A stretch of 37,025 nucleotides of DNA from CAYTRS01 sp964440305 (GCA_964440305.1 CAYTRS010000005.1:1-37025); one strand, 5' to 3'; counted from the first letter of the stretch, positions 14,245 to 22,959 are shown. Made by a program: numbers and translations. Notes: generated from the letters alone by a model not told the origin.

Positions 14245-14595
14245 ATGGATTGTATTTTTTGCAAAATTGCTAATAAAAAAGTTCTTGCCGATATAATTTA
14301 TGAGGATGATGAAATAATGGCCTTCAAGGACGTTCATCCCTTGGCTCCGGTGCATGTTTTGATCATTCCAAAAAAGCATATAAAAACGATAAATGACTTA
14401 GAAGGAGAAGACGAAACTCTTGCTGGAAAAATGGTTTTGACTGCAAAAAAAATTGCTGTTGATCAAGGAGTTTCAGATGACGGATATAAATTGCTTTTTC
14501 GGGTGAAAAAACACGGAGGACAGGAAATTGACCATATTCACCTCCACCTTATTGGCGGAGCTCAGCTGTATGAAGAAATAAGGCCGTTGAATTAG
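14245..14595 (+). CDS. HIT family protein (HinT-like nucleotide hydrolase)
   Basis: This 116-aa histidine triad protein is likely a purine nucleoside phosphoramidase. The N terminus DCIFCKIANKK holds a possible zinc pair (Cys3, Cys6). FKDVHPLAPVHVLIIPKKHI is typical of the fold. The triad HIHLH (97-101) followed by LIGG carries the catalytic histidine. It starts six bases after the hisS stop, so it is translated from the same transcript. The physiological substrate is unknown, as for most bacterial HIT proteins. Confidence 0.93.
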   Translation: MDCIFCKIANKKVLADIIYEDDEIMAFKDVHPLAPVHVLIIPKKHIKTINDLEGEDETLAGKMVLTAKKIAVDQGVSDDGYKLLFRVKKHGGQEIDHIHLHLIGGAQLYEEIRPLN

Positions 14596-14675
14596 TTTAC
14601 GGTCAACAGTCAACGGTTCACAGTATAAGTTAATTATCCCGTGAACTGTCGACTGATAACTGCGGACTAAACCGC
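14594..14675. repeat. intergenic repeat, GGTTCACAG / GACTGATAACTG family, copy 2
   Basis: This imperfect palindrome of GTCAACAGTCAAC, ACGGTTCACAG, CCGTGAACTG and GACTGATAACTGCGGAC blocks is related to the reverse complement of 10428-10498. It separates the HIT gene from rpsU. Confidence 0.55.
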
Positions 14676-14703
14676 GAAATAATATAAGAAGGGAGGTTTT
14701 ACC

Positions 14704-14955
14704 ATGATTGAAGTAAAAAAGAAAGATAGAGAAACATCCGAAAGCTTAATAAGGAGATTTTCTCGCCGGATTCAGGAAGGCGGCATTTTGGTGCGTGCCA
14801 GAAAAGCAAGATTCAGGACTGAAAAGAAAAGCAAAAGGGAAAGGCGGGAAGAAGCGCTCTATAAAGTGAAAATTAGAAAAGAAATTGACAAACTGAAAAA
14901 ATTGGGAAAATTTGACGAAGAAGCGCTTAAAAACGTCAAAAGAAAGCTTAACTAA
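14704..14955 (+). CDS. rpsU: 30S ribosomal protein bS21
   Basis: Small basic ribosomal protein that binds near the 3' end of 16S rRNA and aids initiation. The first part, IEVKKKDRETSESLIRRFSR, is the bS21 signature, and the middle FRTEKKSKRERREEAL is typical. At 83 aa it is longer than the E. coli protein (71 aa), with a basic lysine-rich tail. A strong Shine-Dalgarno sequence GGGAGG (14692-14697) lies about six bases before the ATG, which is unusual in this window and may reflect high expression. yqeY follows 13 bp later; rpsU-yqeY is a common bacterial gene pair. Confidence 0.95.
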   Translation: MIEVKKKDRETSESLIRRFSRRIQEGGILVRARKARFRTEKKSKRERREEALYKVKIRKEIDKLKKLGKFDEEALKNVKRKLN

Positions 14956-14968
14956 TAAATTCAAAAAA

Positions 14969-15421
14969 ATGCTTCTCAAAGAAAAAATAAATTCTGACTT
15001 GAAAGAAGCTCTCAAGGCGGGAAATGCTGAAAAAAGAGATACGCTTAGGTTTATTGTGAGCGCAATAAAAAACGCAGAGATAGAAAAAATCAAAAAAGAA
15101 GAAGGGCTTAATGATGAAGAAGTTATTGAGGTTGTTTCCCGCCAAATTAAGCAGAGAAAGGACAGTGTGGAACAATATAAAAAAGGAAACAGGCCTGATT
15201 TAGCCGAAAAAGAAAATAAGGAAATTGAAATTCTTCTAAAATATCTTCCCAAACAGCTTTCCGAAGAAGAAATCAGAAAAGAAGTCAAGAAAACAATTTT
15301 GCAAATAGGAGCCTCTTCGGCTAATTTTGGAAAAATTATGGGAGAAGCAATGAGGAATCTTAAAGGAAAGGCGGATGGAAATGCGGTAAAAAAAATTCTT
15401 CAGGAAGAGCTTTCCGGATAG
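14969..15421 (+). CDS. yqeY: GatB/YqeY domain protein
   Basis: A 150-aa stand-alone YqeY protein, similar to the C-terminal tail domain of GatB/GatE that contacts tRNA. Conserved features are LKEALKAGNAEKRDTLRFI, VISRQIKQRKDSVEQY-like VVSRQIKQRKDS, EIEILLKYLPKQLSEEEI and a C-terminal GKIMGEAMRNLKGKADGNAVK. I chose ATG at 14969; an in-frame upstream start at 14912 would overlap rpsU and add 19 residues. Its role is not settled; association with tRNA is inferred from the domain. It lies in the lepB-ftsA transcription unit. Confidence 0.9.
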   Translation: MLLKEKINSDLKEALKAGNAEKRDTLRFIVSAIKNAEIEKIKKEEGLNDEEVIEVVSRQIKQRKDSVEQYKKGNRPDLAEKENKEIEILLKYLPKQLSEEEIRKEVKKTILQIGASSANFGKIMGEAMRNLKGKADGNAVKKILQEELSG

Positions 15422-15448
15422 CCAATTTTCATTTTAAAAATAAAAATT

Positions 15449-16027
15449 ATGAATGATATTGCCTCTTATGCTAAATATTTTTTCCGGCTGGAGGCTGATG
15501 GTCTTATTTATCAGCTTTTAGTAGTCCTTCTCATCCTTCTTTTTGGAGAGGTTATTTTACGTTTTATTATAAAAAGAGCAGTCTATTTTTTGATCAAAAG
15601 GTCGCGATTTAATAAAAATTCCGATTTTGATGAAAATCTGAAAAATAAAGCCGAGACTATTTCCTCCATGCTTTATGCTTTGGGAAACATATTCCTTTGG
15701 GGAATTATCGTAATTTTAGTTTTGGGAATCATCGGGATTGACATACGCCCGATTATTGCGGGAGCCGGAATTTTTGCTTTTGCGGTGGGATTCGGATCGC
15801 AAGCACTGGTCAAAGACTTTATCAGCGGTATTTTTATAATTGCGGAAAATCAATTTAACGTTGGGGATGAAGTAAAAATAGGGAATTTTTCCGGCAAGGT
15901 GGTAAAATTTTCTCCAAGGCTTACAATCCTTCAAAACAAGGAAGGCAGTCTGGTTTACCTTTCTAATGGATCAATAAACAACGTAATAAATAGCTCCCAG
16001 TCACATAAAAATGAAAATATCAATTGA
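15449..16027 (+). CDS. small MscS-family mechanosensitive channel
   Basis: This 192-aa membrane protein belongs to the MscS family, which releases solutes during hypo-osmotic shock. Helices lie at about 20-42, 72-96 and 104-128. The third is the pore helix, with the Gly/Ala pattern IAGAGIFAFAVGFGSQALVK, followed by DFISGIFIIAENQFNVGD and the beta domain start VKIGNFSGKVVKF. It is shorter than E. coli MscS (286 aa) because the C-terminal alpha/beta cage is missing. The stop overlaps the next gene by 17 bp, which indicates coupled translation. Confidence 0.88.
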   Translation: MNDIASYAKYFFRLEADGLIYQLLVVLLILLFGEVILRFIIKRAVYFLIKRSRFNKNSDFDENLKNKAETISSMLYALGNIFLWGIIVILVLGIIGIDIRPIIAGAGIFAFAVGFGSQALVKDFISGIFIIAENQFNVGDEVKIGNFSGKVVKFSPRLTILQNKEGSLVYLSNGSINNVINSSQSHKNENIN

Positions 16028-16454
16028 TATAAGCGGAAAGAAACCTTTCGAAATTAGTAAGAAAAGAATTCAAGAAATTGTCAAAAAAACAATTGAAAAA
16101 GCGGGTTGCAATTTTTTGCTCCGGAAGGAAATATGTGTCGGAGTTGCCTTTGTTTCCGCGGCAGAAATAAAGAGGCTTAATTTAAAATACCGGAAGGAAA
16201 ATCTTACGACAGACATTCTTTCATTTTCCAATTATAAAGGCAAAAAAGAGCTAAAAATGGAAAAAATCGGAAGAGTTTCGCTTGGGGACTTGATAATTTT
16301 TTTCTCATATCTTAAAAAATCTGCTAAAATAAACAATATGCCGGTAGAAAGGGAAGTGGCTTATGTTGTTTCCCATGGAGTGTTGCATCTCTTGGGGTTT
16401 TCCCATAGCAAAAAAATGTTTTCAATACAGGAGGAAATAGCAGATAATTCTTAA
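16011..16454 (+). CDS. ybeY: endoribonuclease YbeY (16S rRNA maturation)
   Basis: Zinc-dependent RNase involved in 16S rRNA 3'-end processing and ribosome quality control. The 147-aa protein has the metal site HGVLHLLGFSH (His122, His126, His132). Upstream are the typical LNLKYRKENLTTDILSF and a shortened GDLIIFF region. The usual C-terminal acidic helix is short (FSIQEEIADNS). It overlaps the mscS-like gene and is followed 12 bp later by dgkA; the pair ybeY-dgkA is conserved in many Gram-positive genomes. Confidence 0.93.
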   Translation: MKISIDISGKKPFEISKKRIQEIVKKTIEKAGCNFLLRKEICVGVAFVSAAEIKRLNLKYRKENLTTDILSFSNYKGKKELKMEKIGRVSLGDLIIFFSYLKKSAKINNMPVEREVAYVVSHGVLHLLGFSHSKKMFSIQEEIADNS

Positions 16455-16466
16455 TTAAAAATAAAA

Positions 16467-16835
16467 ATGAAAATTGAAATTAATAAATTTTACTTAAGTT
16501 TCTGCAATGCCTTCAAGGGCTTAAAGTATGCCATTAAATGCGAAAGGAATTTCCGGGTGGAGCTTGGCGTGGCTTTGTGCGTGATTTTCCTGATTTTATG
16601 GCTTGATGTTAAAAATTGGGAAGCGTTAGTGCTGGTTTTGATGATAATGTGGATTTTGGTGGTTGAACTTATCAATACGGCGGTAGAAAGAGTGGTGGAC
16701 ATTCTAAAGCCCAGGATTCATCCTTATGCTCGGCTCATAAAAGACATAATGGCAGCGGTAGTTTTGATTTCTTGCATCTCTTCGTTAATTATTGGAATAA
16801 TTATTTTTCTGCCGTATTTTAAAGAATTTTTGTAA
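16467..16835 (+). CDS. dgkA: diacylglycerol/undecaprenol kinase family protein
   Basis: Integral membrane kinase of 122 aa with three transmembrane helices (about 35-52, 55-72 and 93-117). The family signature VVELINTAVERVVDIL contains the catalytic Glu/Asn, and KDIMAAVVLIS is the second conserved segment. In Gram-positives the homologue phosphorylates undecaprenol and so recycles the wall lipid carrier, which would fit the LCP protein and division genes here. The substrate is inferred, not visible. It lies 22 bp before ftsA. Confidence 0.9.
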   Translation: MKIEINKFYLSFCNAFKGLKYAIKCERNFRVELGVALCVIFLILWLDVKNWEALVLVLMIMWILVVELINTAVERVVDILKPRIHPYARLIKDIMAAVVLISCISSLIIGIIIFLPYFKEFL

Positions 16836-16857
16836 AAAATATTTCCGATAAAATATT

Positions 16858-18117
16858 ATGAGAGAAAACATCATTGTGGGTGTGGACATAGGATCTGCCA
16901 ATACTAGAGCTGTGATCGCTCAGGAAATTTCCGATTTGGAATATCCGAGAGTTATTGGAATTGGCATCGTTCCTTCAGTAGGAATCAGAAGAGGAGTGGT
17001 TTTTGATGTGGAGGAAGCAGTCAAGGTTATCAATGAAGCCGTAGAAAAGGCGGAAAAAATGGCTGGAGTCGTAGTAAGAAGCGCCAATGTTTCAATCGGA
17101 GGAGCAGAAATTTTTTTCCAGCAGTCAAAGGGAGTAGTCGCAGTTGGAAAAGCCGACGGAGAAGTGGCGGAAGAGGATTTAAATAGGGCGATTGAAGAAG
17201 CGCAGACTTTCAGCATGCCAATGAACCGGGAAATAATTCATGTCATTCCCCAATATTACCGTCTTGATGATCAGGACAATATCAAGGATCCATTGGGAAT
17301 GAAAGGTGTCCGCTTGGAAGTCAATGCTCTTATCATTGAAGGATCCCTTGCTCATGTTAAAAATTTGAAGAAATGCGTCTATCAGTCGGGAATTGAGATT
17401 GATGAGTTAGTGCTAAAGCCGCTGGCTTCGGCAGAATCTACTTTAAGTAAGAAGCAAAAGGAACTGGGAGTGGTTTTGGTGGATATTGGAGGAGGAACTA
17501 CCTCCTTGGCGGTTTATGAGGAAGGGGAGCTTATCCATGCTGCCATCATTCCAATCGGAGCAGGCCACATTACCAATGACATTGCAATTGGGCTTAGGAC
17601 CTCGATTGAAGTGGCCGAGAAGGTTAAGTTAGAATATGGATGGGCAATAACGGAAGGAATAGGAAAAAAGGAAGAGATAGATCTTTCCCGAGTTGATTCC
17701 CAAGAGAGCGGATTTGTTTCAAGATTCCATGTAGCGGAAATTGTGGAAGCGAGGCTGGAGGAAATTTTTGATTTGATAAATAAGGAACTTAAATTTATCG
17801 GAAAGGCAGGACTTCTTCCTGCTGGATTAGTATTTACTGGCGGAGGATCAAAGCTTCCCCAGCTTTTGGAGCTGGCAAAGAATAATATCGGCCTTCCTGC
17901 GCAGATCGGATATCCGATACGGTTGGGCGGTTTAATGAATCAGGTGGACGATCCTTCATTTGCTTCAGTATTGGGACTGTTGATTTGGAATAAGGATCGG
18001 GAAATCAATTTTGGAGGAGAATTTTCCAAAAAGAAAAAAATTTTTGAAAACTTTTCAAAAGGTGCCGGAAGTACGGCCAAAAAACTTAATAAATGGATAG
18101 AAAAATTTTTGCCCTAA
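16858..18117 (+). CDS. ftsA: cell division protein FtsA
   Basis: Actin-like ATPase that tethers FtsZ to the membrane. The 419-aa protein has phosphate-1 VGVDIGSANTRAVIA, the 1C domain, phosphate-2 VVLVDIGGGTTSLAVYE and the adenosine motif PAGLVFTGGGSKLPQLLEL. The C-terminal end, LNKWIEKFLP, is a short amphipathic helix of the kind that binds membrane. It is followed by ftsZ after 171 bp that contains its own promoter. Length and motif order are normal. Confidence 0.95.
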   Translation: MRENIIVGVDIGSANTRAVIAQEISDLEYPRVIGIGIVPSVGIRRGVVFDVEEAVKVINEAVEKAEKMAGVVVRSANVSIGGAEIFFQQSKGVVAVGKADGEVAEEDLNRAIEEAQTFSMPMNREIIHVIPQYYRLDDQDNIKDPLGMKGVRLEVNALIIEGSLAHVKNLKKCVYQSGIEIDELVLKPLASAESTLSKKQKELGVVLVDIGGGTTSLAVYEEGELIHAAIIPIGAGHITNDIAIGLRTSIEVAEKVKLEYGWAITEGIGKKEEIDLSRVDSQESGFVSRFHVAEIVEARLEEIFDLINKELKFIGKAGLLPAGLVFTGGGSKLPQLLELAKNNIGLPAQIGYPIRLGGLMNQVDDPSFASVLGLLIWNKDREINFGGEFSKKKKIFENFSKGAGSTAKKLNKWIEKFLP

Positions 18118-18155
18118 AGAAGGAAAACGGAATAAATTATCCCCCTTTTTGCTTC

Positions 18156-18185
18156 TTGACACATATTGTGGGGCTATGATAGATT
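18156..18185 (+). promoter_or_regulatory. ftsZ promoter
   Basis: TTGACA (18156-18161), 18 bp, TAGATT (18180-18185), with start near 18192. The leader of nearly 100 nt contains a GAGT/ACTC hairpin (about 18226-18245) and no Shine-Dalgarno sequence near the ATG. This contrasts with the near-leaderless genes elsewhere. Confidence 0.55.
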
Positions 18186-18288
18186 AAATTACTGGAGAAA
18201 ATTATAATTTTTTTTAATTCCTTCTTTGAGTTTTAACCAATACTCTAGCTAAATAAACTGGAATTATTGTTTAAGACTAATTACGATT

Positions 18289-19494
18289 ATGGCTGAAATC
18301 AAGCCTGATATAGAGACCTTTGCGAAAATAAAAGTCGTTGGCGTGGGAGGTTCGGGATGCAATGCGGTAAGCCGGATGATTGATGCAAAAATAAAAGGAG
18401 TTGAGTTTGTAACAATCAACACTGATGCGCAGGCTCTTCATCACTCAAGAGCGAGCGAAAAGGTTCACATCGGAAAAAACCTGACCAAGGGTCTTGGTGC
18501 GGGAATGAATCCGGAAATAGGAAGACAGGCAGCGGAAGAAAATAGGGATGAAATTCAAGAAGTTCTCAAGGGGGCGGACATGGTTTTTGTGACTTGTGGA
18601 ATGGGAGGAGGAACCGGAACTGGAGCGGCTCCGATAGTGGCGGAAACTGCCAAAGAAATAGGAGCGTTGACAGTGGCTGTCGTTACCAAGCCTTTTGCTT
18701 TTGAAGGGGCTCAAAGGAAAGCGATTGCCGATGAAGGGCTGGAAAATCTCAAAGACCGAGTGGACACTCTTATCACTATTCCAAACGACAAGCTGCTTTC
18801 TATAATTGACAGAAAAACCACTCTCATTAACGCTTTCCGGATAGTTGACGATGTTCTTCGCCAAGGAGTTCAGGGAATTTCCGATCTGATAACCAAGACC
18901 GGCGTTGTCAATGTCGATTTTGCCGATGTTCGGGCGATTATGCAAGACAGCGGTTCGGCTTTAATGGGAATCGGAATAGCGAGCGGTGAAAATCGGGCAA
19001 TTGAGGCGGCCAGGGCGGCAATAAACAGCCCGCTTCTTGAACTTTCCATTGACGGAGCCAAAGGAGTTTTGTTTAATGTTTCCGGATCCAGCGATCTGAC
19101 AATGCTTGAAATCAATGAGGCGGCGAATATCATTACGGAAAATATCGATCCTAATGCCAAGGTTATCTTTGGAGCGGTGACGGACGAACAGATAAGAAAA
19201 GGAGAGATTCATATTACTGTTGTTGCAACCGGCTTTGATACCACTATGGTTAAAGAGCCTATGCGGGAAAAAGTTTCCAAAATTTTCTCTTCCCACGCGG
19301 TCGCCGTTGAAACAGTCAATGAGGAGAAGTCGAAGGAAAAGATAACTTTTCCATCAAAGAAAATGGAATCCAACATGATTATTGAAGAAAAAATCCAGCC
19401 GAGAGGAATATCCTTGCGCGGAGAATCCAAGGAATGGGAAGACGAAGAAGAGCTGGAAATCCCCGCTTTCATCAGAAGAAAGATGGAGAAGTAA
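18289..19494 (+). CDS. ftsZ: cell division protein FtsZ
   Basis: Tubulin-like GTPase that forms the Z ring. The 401-aa protein has VVGVGGSGCNAV (17-28), the signature GGGTGTG (106-112) and the T7-loop region NVDFADVRAIM that activates hydrolysis in the next subunit. The GTPase domain ends near residue 320, followed by a charged linker. The C-terminal peptide ELEIPAFIRRK is the site that binds FtsA. This indicates a conventional FtsA/FtsZ division apparatus. A strong terminator follows. Confidence 0.97.
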   Translation: MAEIKPDIETFAKIKVVGVGGSGCNAVSRMIDAKIKGVEFVTINTDAQALHHSRASEKVHIGKNLTKGLGAGMNPEIGRQAAEENRDEIQEVLKGADMVFVTCGMGGGTGTGAAPIVAETAKEIGALTVAVVTKPFAFEGAQRKAIADEGLENLKDRVDTLITIPNDKLLSIIDRKTTLINAFRIVDDVLRQGVQGISDLITKTGVVNVDFADVRAIMQDSGSALMGIGIASGENRAIEAARAAINSPLLELSIDGAKGVLFNVSGSSDLTMLEINEAANIITENIDPNAKVIFGAVTDEQIRKGEIHITVVATGFDTTMVKEPMREKVSKIFSSHAVAVETVNEEKSKEKITFPSKKMESNMIIEEKIQPRGISLRGESKEWEDEEELEIPAFIRRKMEK

Positions 19495-19520
19495 TTTATG
19501 ATCCAGCGTCTTTATTTAGG

Positions 19521-19555
19521 GCATTATTCCAGTTTTGGCATAATGCTTTTTATTA
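19521..19555 (+). terminator. ftsZ terminator
   Basis: GCATTAT (19521-19527) / ATAATGC (19540-19546) with a 12-nt loop, followed by TTTTTATT. Confidence 0.85.
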
Positions 19556-19576
19556 TTATCTGAAAAATTTATAGTC

Positions 19577-19606
19577 TTGCAGAAGTCGTCTCATTATGCA
19601 TAAATA
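19577..19606 (+). promoter_or_regulatory. probable promoter for the 19634 gene
   Basis: TTGCAG (19577-19582) with ATAAAT or TAAATA at 17-18 bp (19600-19606). The start would be about 20 bases before the ATG at 19634. Confidence 0.5.
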
Positions 19607-19633
19607 TATATAGAGAATTAACCTTAAGCCGAT

Positions 19634-20242
19634 ATGGAAAAGATGAATAAAATAATAGTTCCTTTCCTGACTCTAGCCTTGGCGGTAGCCATTGGGCTGT
19701 TTTTCTGGCTGAACGAAGGTAGAATTACAGCAACGGAAGATGAAACAGACCAGAAAAATATAGTTCAAGACCAAGAAAACAAGCCGGAAACCGTTTCTGA
19801 ACTTCCCGCCGAATGCAGGGATGATGCCCAGCCCGACGCGCAAGGGCTGGTATATTATTGCATTCCGGAGATGGGGATAAAGTTTAAAATTACTCAAGAA
19901 ATGAAAAAGGATTCGACTTATTTATATAAAGAAAGCGAAAAAACAATCACGGGAGATTATGCTCAAAAGATTTCTTTTACAACTAAATCGCTTAGTAACG
20001 CTTCTCAATTCTGTTCTGTAAAAAATGATCCATTAGGTAGTATTTTAAAGCTTAATGGAAAATTGAATGATTATGTAGCAGATTATTCTAAAGCAAGTAA
20101 TTATGTACAATTTGATAAATTCTTTATCATATATGTTAATCCTCAAGCGGTTTGCACTGAAAAAAATAAAGATTTTTATAATATAGAAAAATTACAGCTG
20201 GAAGCTATTATTAAATCGATAAAAAACATAGAGTTAATTTAG
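19634..20242 (+). CDS. membrane-anchored extracellular protein, unknown function
   Basis: I do not recognise this 202-aa protein. Residues 6-27 are a hydrophobic signal anchor (KIIVPFLTLALAVAIGLFFW). A charged linker follows, rich in Asp/Glu/Gln. The outside domain contains four cysteines (CRDDAQ, YYCIPE, FCSV and VCTEK), enough for two disulfides, and ends with a helix. The start could be 19634 or 19643; neither has a good ribosome site. The second half is more AT-rich than the first. The next gene also encodes a secreted protein, and the two may share a transcript. Confidence 0.65.
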   Translation: MEKMNKIIVPFLTLALAVAIGLFFWLNEGRITATEDETDQKNIVQDQENKPETVSELPAECRDDAQPDAQGLVYYCIPEMGIKFKITQEMKKDSTYLYKESEKTITGDYAQKISFTTKSLSNASQFCSVKNDPLGSILKLNGKLNDYVADYSKASNYVQFDKFFIIYVNPQAVCTEKNKDFYNIEKLQLEAIIKSIKNIELI

Positions 20243-20287
20243 AAAATTAGTGATGTTCATTAAAAACTTAATATAGGGAGAAAGGGC

Positions 20288-22318
20288 ATGAAGAAGATTC
20301 CACTATTAGGATTGATTTATTTGTTGTTGTTCTGCAACATTTCTTTTGCTCAATATTCAAATACATACCCCTACAAAGATAAGTGTCCAGGGGCAGAAGG
20401 AAAAACGGATGATTGGAATTTTTACAAATGCGAATGTGTGTCTTATGTTGCTTGGAAAATAAATGAGCTTTGGGATAAAAAAGGCATGGAAGATCCAGAA
20501 TTTTGCAATTCTTACCTAGGAGAACATTGGGGAAACGCTGGAAACTGGGCGGCAGTTGCTGAAAATCTTGGAATTTATGTTCTTAAAGATCCTATGATTG
20601 GGGCGGTAGCTTGGTGGAATAATCATGTAGCTTTTGTTGAAAAAGTTAATGATGATATGAGTGTAGATGTTTCTGAATATAATTTTGAACCTCCCTATGG
20701 TCACGAATTTGGTATTAGAAAAAATGTGCGTGCAAATCAATATATTTATATTGATTTGCATCATGAGTATTGCTATGAGCAGGACTTACTTTGTCCAGAA
20801 TTTTCTGTTACCTACAGTGACTCTAATGGTAATAATGAACCTGGTCGAGGCGGCTTTATTTCCCCCGACGCCTCATCTTCCGGTAGCAAGCCCAACCTTT
20901 TTGTCAAAGAACTCCGCTTCAAGGACGAAAACACCGAATACTACAGCGATGAAGACATTGAAGTGGAAGTTAAGGTGAAGAACTCCGGAAAATCGGTGAA
21001 CAAAGACATTGCCAAAATAAAGCTTAAATACTACCGTTACTTCGGAGAGAAAGAAAATGACGACGCCAAATACATAGGCTCCGATAATATGAAAGGAGAA
21101 AACCTGGAAAAAGGAGAAACCAAAGGCGAGAATATTGAATTTGACGCCCCGTCTACCGAAGGCAAACACAACGTTTATGTTATTGTGGATACAGAAAATG
21201 CCGTTTCTGAGTCCAACGAAAGCGACAACAAGTCCGGTGTGATCTCCTGCCGCGTCCATGATCGCCCTAGGCTTAAAATCCAAAGCCTTGTTCTAAACGG
21301 CGGGGAAACCTGCTTTTCTCCGGGAGACGTAGTAAAAGCGGAAATCACCGCCAAGAACAATGGCGGCGAGCCCTTTTCCGATATTCAAGTGGCGTATTAT
21401 CTCAATAATCAGTTTCTGGAAGAGGACAATATGCGTCACGACAACCTGGAGCATGATGAGGAAAAAGGAGAATATATCTATTTCACTGTTCCACAAACTC
21501 CTGGAACCCATTTCATTTCCGCCTATATTGATTGCTACGAAATGGTTCGGGAGGAAGACGAGAACGACAACTGGCTGGACGTTGAGTTTCAAGTCGCGGA
21601 CGGAATCCCAGAAGATCCCCAAATTCCTCCGGATCCGGATCAAGGGGAGATAACCATCTACGGAGAATGCCAGTATTTTGACGTTATTCAGACTTACCAT
21701 GATAATCTGGTTGACCACCTGATAATTTTCAATTCGGAACTTAAGGAAACCGTCAATGTTATCGGCCAGGTAGCTCCGGAAAACTTCTGGGATAACCTTC
21801 CGATAAAAAATGGCGAGCTGTGTTTCCTTAATTGGCCGCTCACTGCCGCTCCAGAATTTTCCGCCTATATAATCAAAGGCGGTCAGAAGGACTGGCTGTC
21901 TGCCAATCTCTGCTTCGAATTCTTCAACAACAATCCCGATCCCAACCACCAGCATTTTATTATCCGTCCTGGAATTGAACCGGCAGAAGAAGAGCCTCTT
22001 TGCAAATATTTCACCCTTAAAAAGATAGGGGAAAGCGGTAGCACCGTTTCTTACCAGATAATTTTTTCCGCTTATGTTTCAGGAAGCGATATCCATCTTA
22101 TTGGACAATGCGCTCCGGATTCTGCTTGGGTGGAATATCCAGTCTCAAATAAAACCGTCAACGTTTCCGGCTGGCCCAAGGGCGAACTGATCCATTTCTC
22201 CGTCTATTACTATGATTTTCAAGGGAATAAATGGTGGCTGCCGGCGGAAGAATGCCCGGAATGTTTCAACGGAAGCTCCGATCCTAATGATAGGCACTTT
22301 GTAGTTTATCTAGATTAA
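20288..22318 (+). CDS. secreted CHAP-domain protein with CARDB and C-terminal repeats
   Basis: This 676-aa protein is probably a secreted peptidoglycan amidase/endopeptidase. The signal peptide is residues 1-21 (cut after SFA). The CHAP domain spans about 30-150, with nucleophile Cys50 in KCECVSYVAW, His113 in WWNNHVAFVE and a following acidic position. Two CARDB/adhesion-type beta domains follow (about 199-310 and 325-435), then two copies of a 105-residue domain, each starting CxYF and ending DPNxxHF. The Shine-Dalgarno sequence GGGAG lies seven bases before the ATG. Base composition changes near residue 180 (about 20830): the CHAP part is AT-rich and the rest GC-richer, which suggests a fusion of modules with different histories. 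Confidence 0.8.
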   Translation: MKKIPLLGLIYLLLFCNISFAQYSNTYPYKDKCPGAEGKTDDWNFYKCECVSYVAWKINELWDKKGMEDPEFCNSYLGEHWGNAGNWAAVAENLGIYVLKDPMIGAVAWWNNHVAFVEKVNDDMSVDVSEYNFEPPYGHEFGIRKNVRANQYIYIDLHHEYCYEQDLLCPEFSVTYSDSNGNNEPGRGGFISPDASSSGSKPNLFVKELRFKDENTEYYSDEDIEVEVKVKNSGKSVNKDIAKIKLKYYRYFGEKENDDAKYIGSDNMKGENLEKGETKGENIEFDAPSTEGKHNVYVIVDTENAVSESNESDNKSGVISCRVHDRPRLKIQSLVLNGGETCFSPGDVVKAEITAKNNGGEPFSDIQVAYYLNNQFLEEDNMRHDNLEHDEEKGEYIYFTVPQTPGTHFISAYIDCYEMVREEDENDNWLDVEFQVADGIPEDPQIPPDPDQGEITIYGECQYFDVIQTYHDNLVDHLIIFNSELKETVNVIGQVAPENFWDNLPIKNGELCFLNWPLTAAPEFSAYIIKGGQKDWLSANLCFEFFNNNPDPNHQHFIIRPGIEPAEEEPLCKYFTLKKIGESGSTVSYQIIFSAYVSGSDIHLIGQCAPDSAWVEYPVSNKTVNVSGWPKGELIHFSVYYYDFQGNKWWLPAEECPECFNGSSDPNDRHFVVYLD

Positions 22319-22339
22319 AATAAACAATTAAGCACAAAC

Positions 22340-22374
22340 AAAACCGGTTTGGAAAATTTCAAGCCGGTTTTTTC
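22340..22374 (+). terminator. terminator after the CHAP gene
   Basis: A 10-bp stem AAACCGGTTT / AAGCCGGTTT is followed by TTTTTT. Its T tract runs directly into the dut -35 box. Confidence 0.85.
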
Positions 22375-22403
22375 TTGCCTCTTTGCTCTGCAATTGTTAA
22401 AAT
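22375..22403 (+). promoter_or_regulatory. dut promoter, near-leaderless
   Basis: TTGCCT (22375-22380), exactly 17 bp, TAAAAT (22398-22403). The start near 22410 leaves about three bases before the dut ATG at 22413; no Shine-Dalgarno sequence is present. Confidence 0.6.
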
Positions 22404-22412
22404 GATTTCAGC

Positions 22413-22835
22413 ATGATTATTCAAGTTAAAAAGTTAGATGAGGAAGCGGTTGTGCCAAAATTTGCGCTCCAAGGAGATGCGGGAATGGATTTGTGCTCTG
22501 TAGAAAATTTTGTTTTAAAGCCCGGTGAAAGAAGATCGGTGAAAACCGGTATTGCGATAAAAATTCCGGAAGGCTATGCCGGGCTCATTTGGGATAAAAG
22601 CGGAATTTCCCATAAGTTCGGGATAAAAACTCTAGGCGGAGTGATTGATAGTAATTATACGGGCGAGTGGCTAATCGGAATTGTTAATTTAGGAACCGAT
22701 AATTTTGAAATTAAAAAAGGACAGAAAATCGCCCAAGTTTTATTTCAAAAGATAGAAAGTGCGGAAATACAGGTCGTGGACGAACTTTCGGAAACTAACA
22801 GGAAAGACGGGAGATTTGGAAGCACGGGATCATAA
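22413..22835 (+). CDS. dut: dUTP diphosphatase (trimeric dUTPase)
   Basis: Hydrolyses dUTP to dUMP, keeping uracil out of DNA. The 140-aa length is typical. The five motifs can be followed: DAGMDL (22-27), a motif 2 region DKSGISHKFGIK where many enzymes have RSG, motif 3 GGVIDSNYTGEW with the catalytic aspartate and tyrosine, motif 4 KGQKIAQVLF and the C-terminal motif 5 GRFGSTG. The N terminus begins directly at the ATG predicted to be near the transcript start. It is followed by an AT-rich spacer and gatB. Confidence 0.95.
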   Translation: MIIQVKKLDEEAVVPKFALQGDAGMDLCSVENFVLKPGERRSVKTGIAIKIPEGYAGLIWDKSGISHKFGIKTLGGVIDSNYTGEWLIGIVNLGTDNFEIKKGQKIAQVLFQKIESAEIQVVDELSETNRKDGRFGSTGS

Positions 22836-22955
22836 AAATCAAAATTTAAAAGTCAAAAGTCAAAATTACAAGTAAAAATTAAAAATTATCGGATTTTAAA
22901 TAATTTTAACACTTTGGATTGTCATTTTTCATTTTGAGATTTAAATTTTTAAATT
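22836..22955. repeat. AT-rich palindromic spacer between dut and gatB
   Basis: AAAATCAAAATTTAAAAGTC... on the left and TTTTGAGATTTAAATTTTTAAATT on the right form an imperfect inverted repeat of over 100 bp. No promoter is convincing. Confidence 0.45.
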
Positions 22956-22959
22956 AGAT

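Noticed and set aside
21293..21955. A 220-codon open frame on the minus strand inside the CHAP gene
   Set aside because: It lies antisense to a protein with clear domains, has no ribosome site and reads as a hydrophobic mixture typical of reversed codons.
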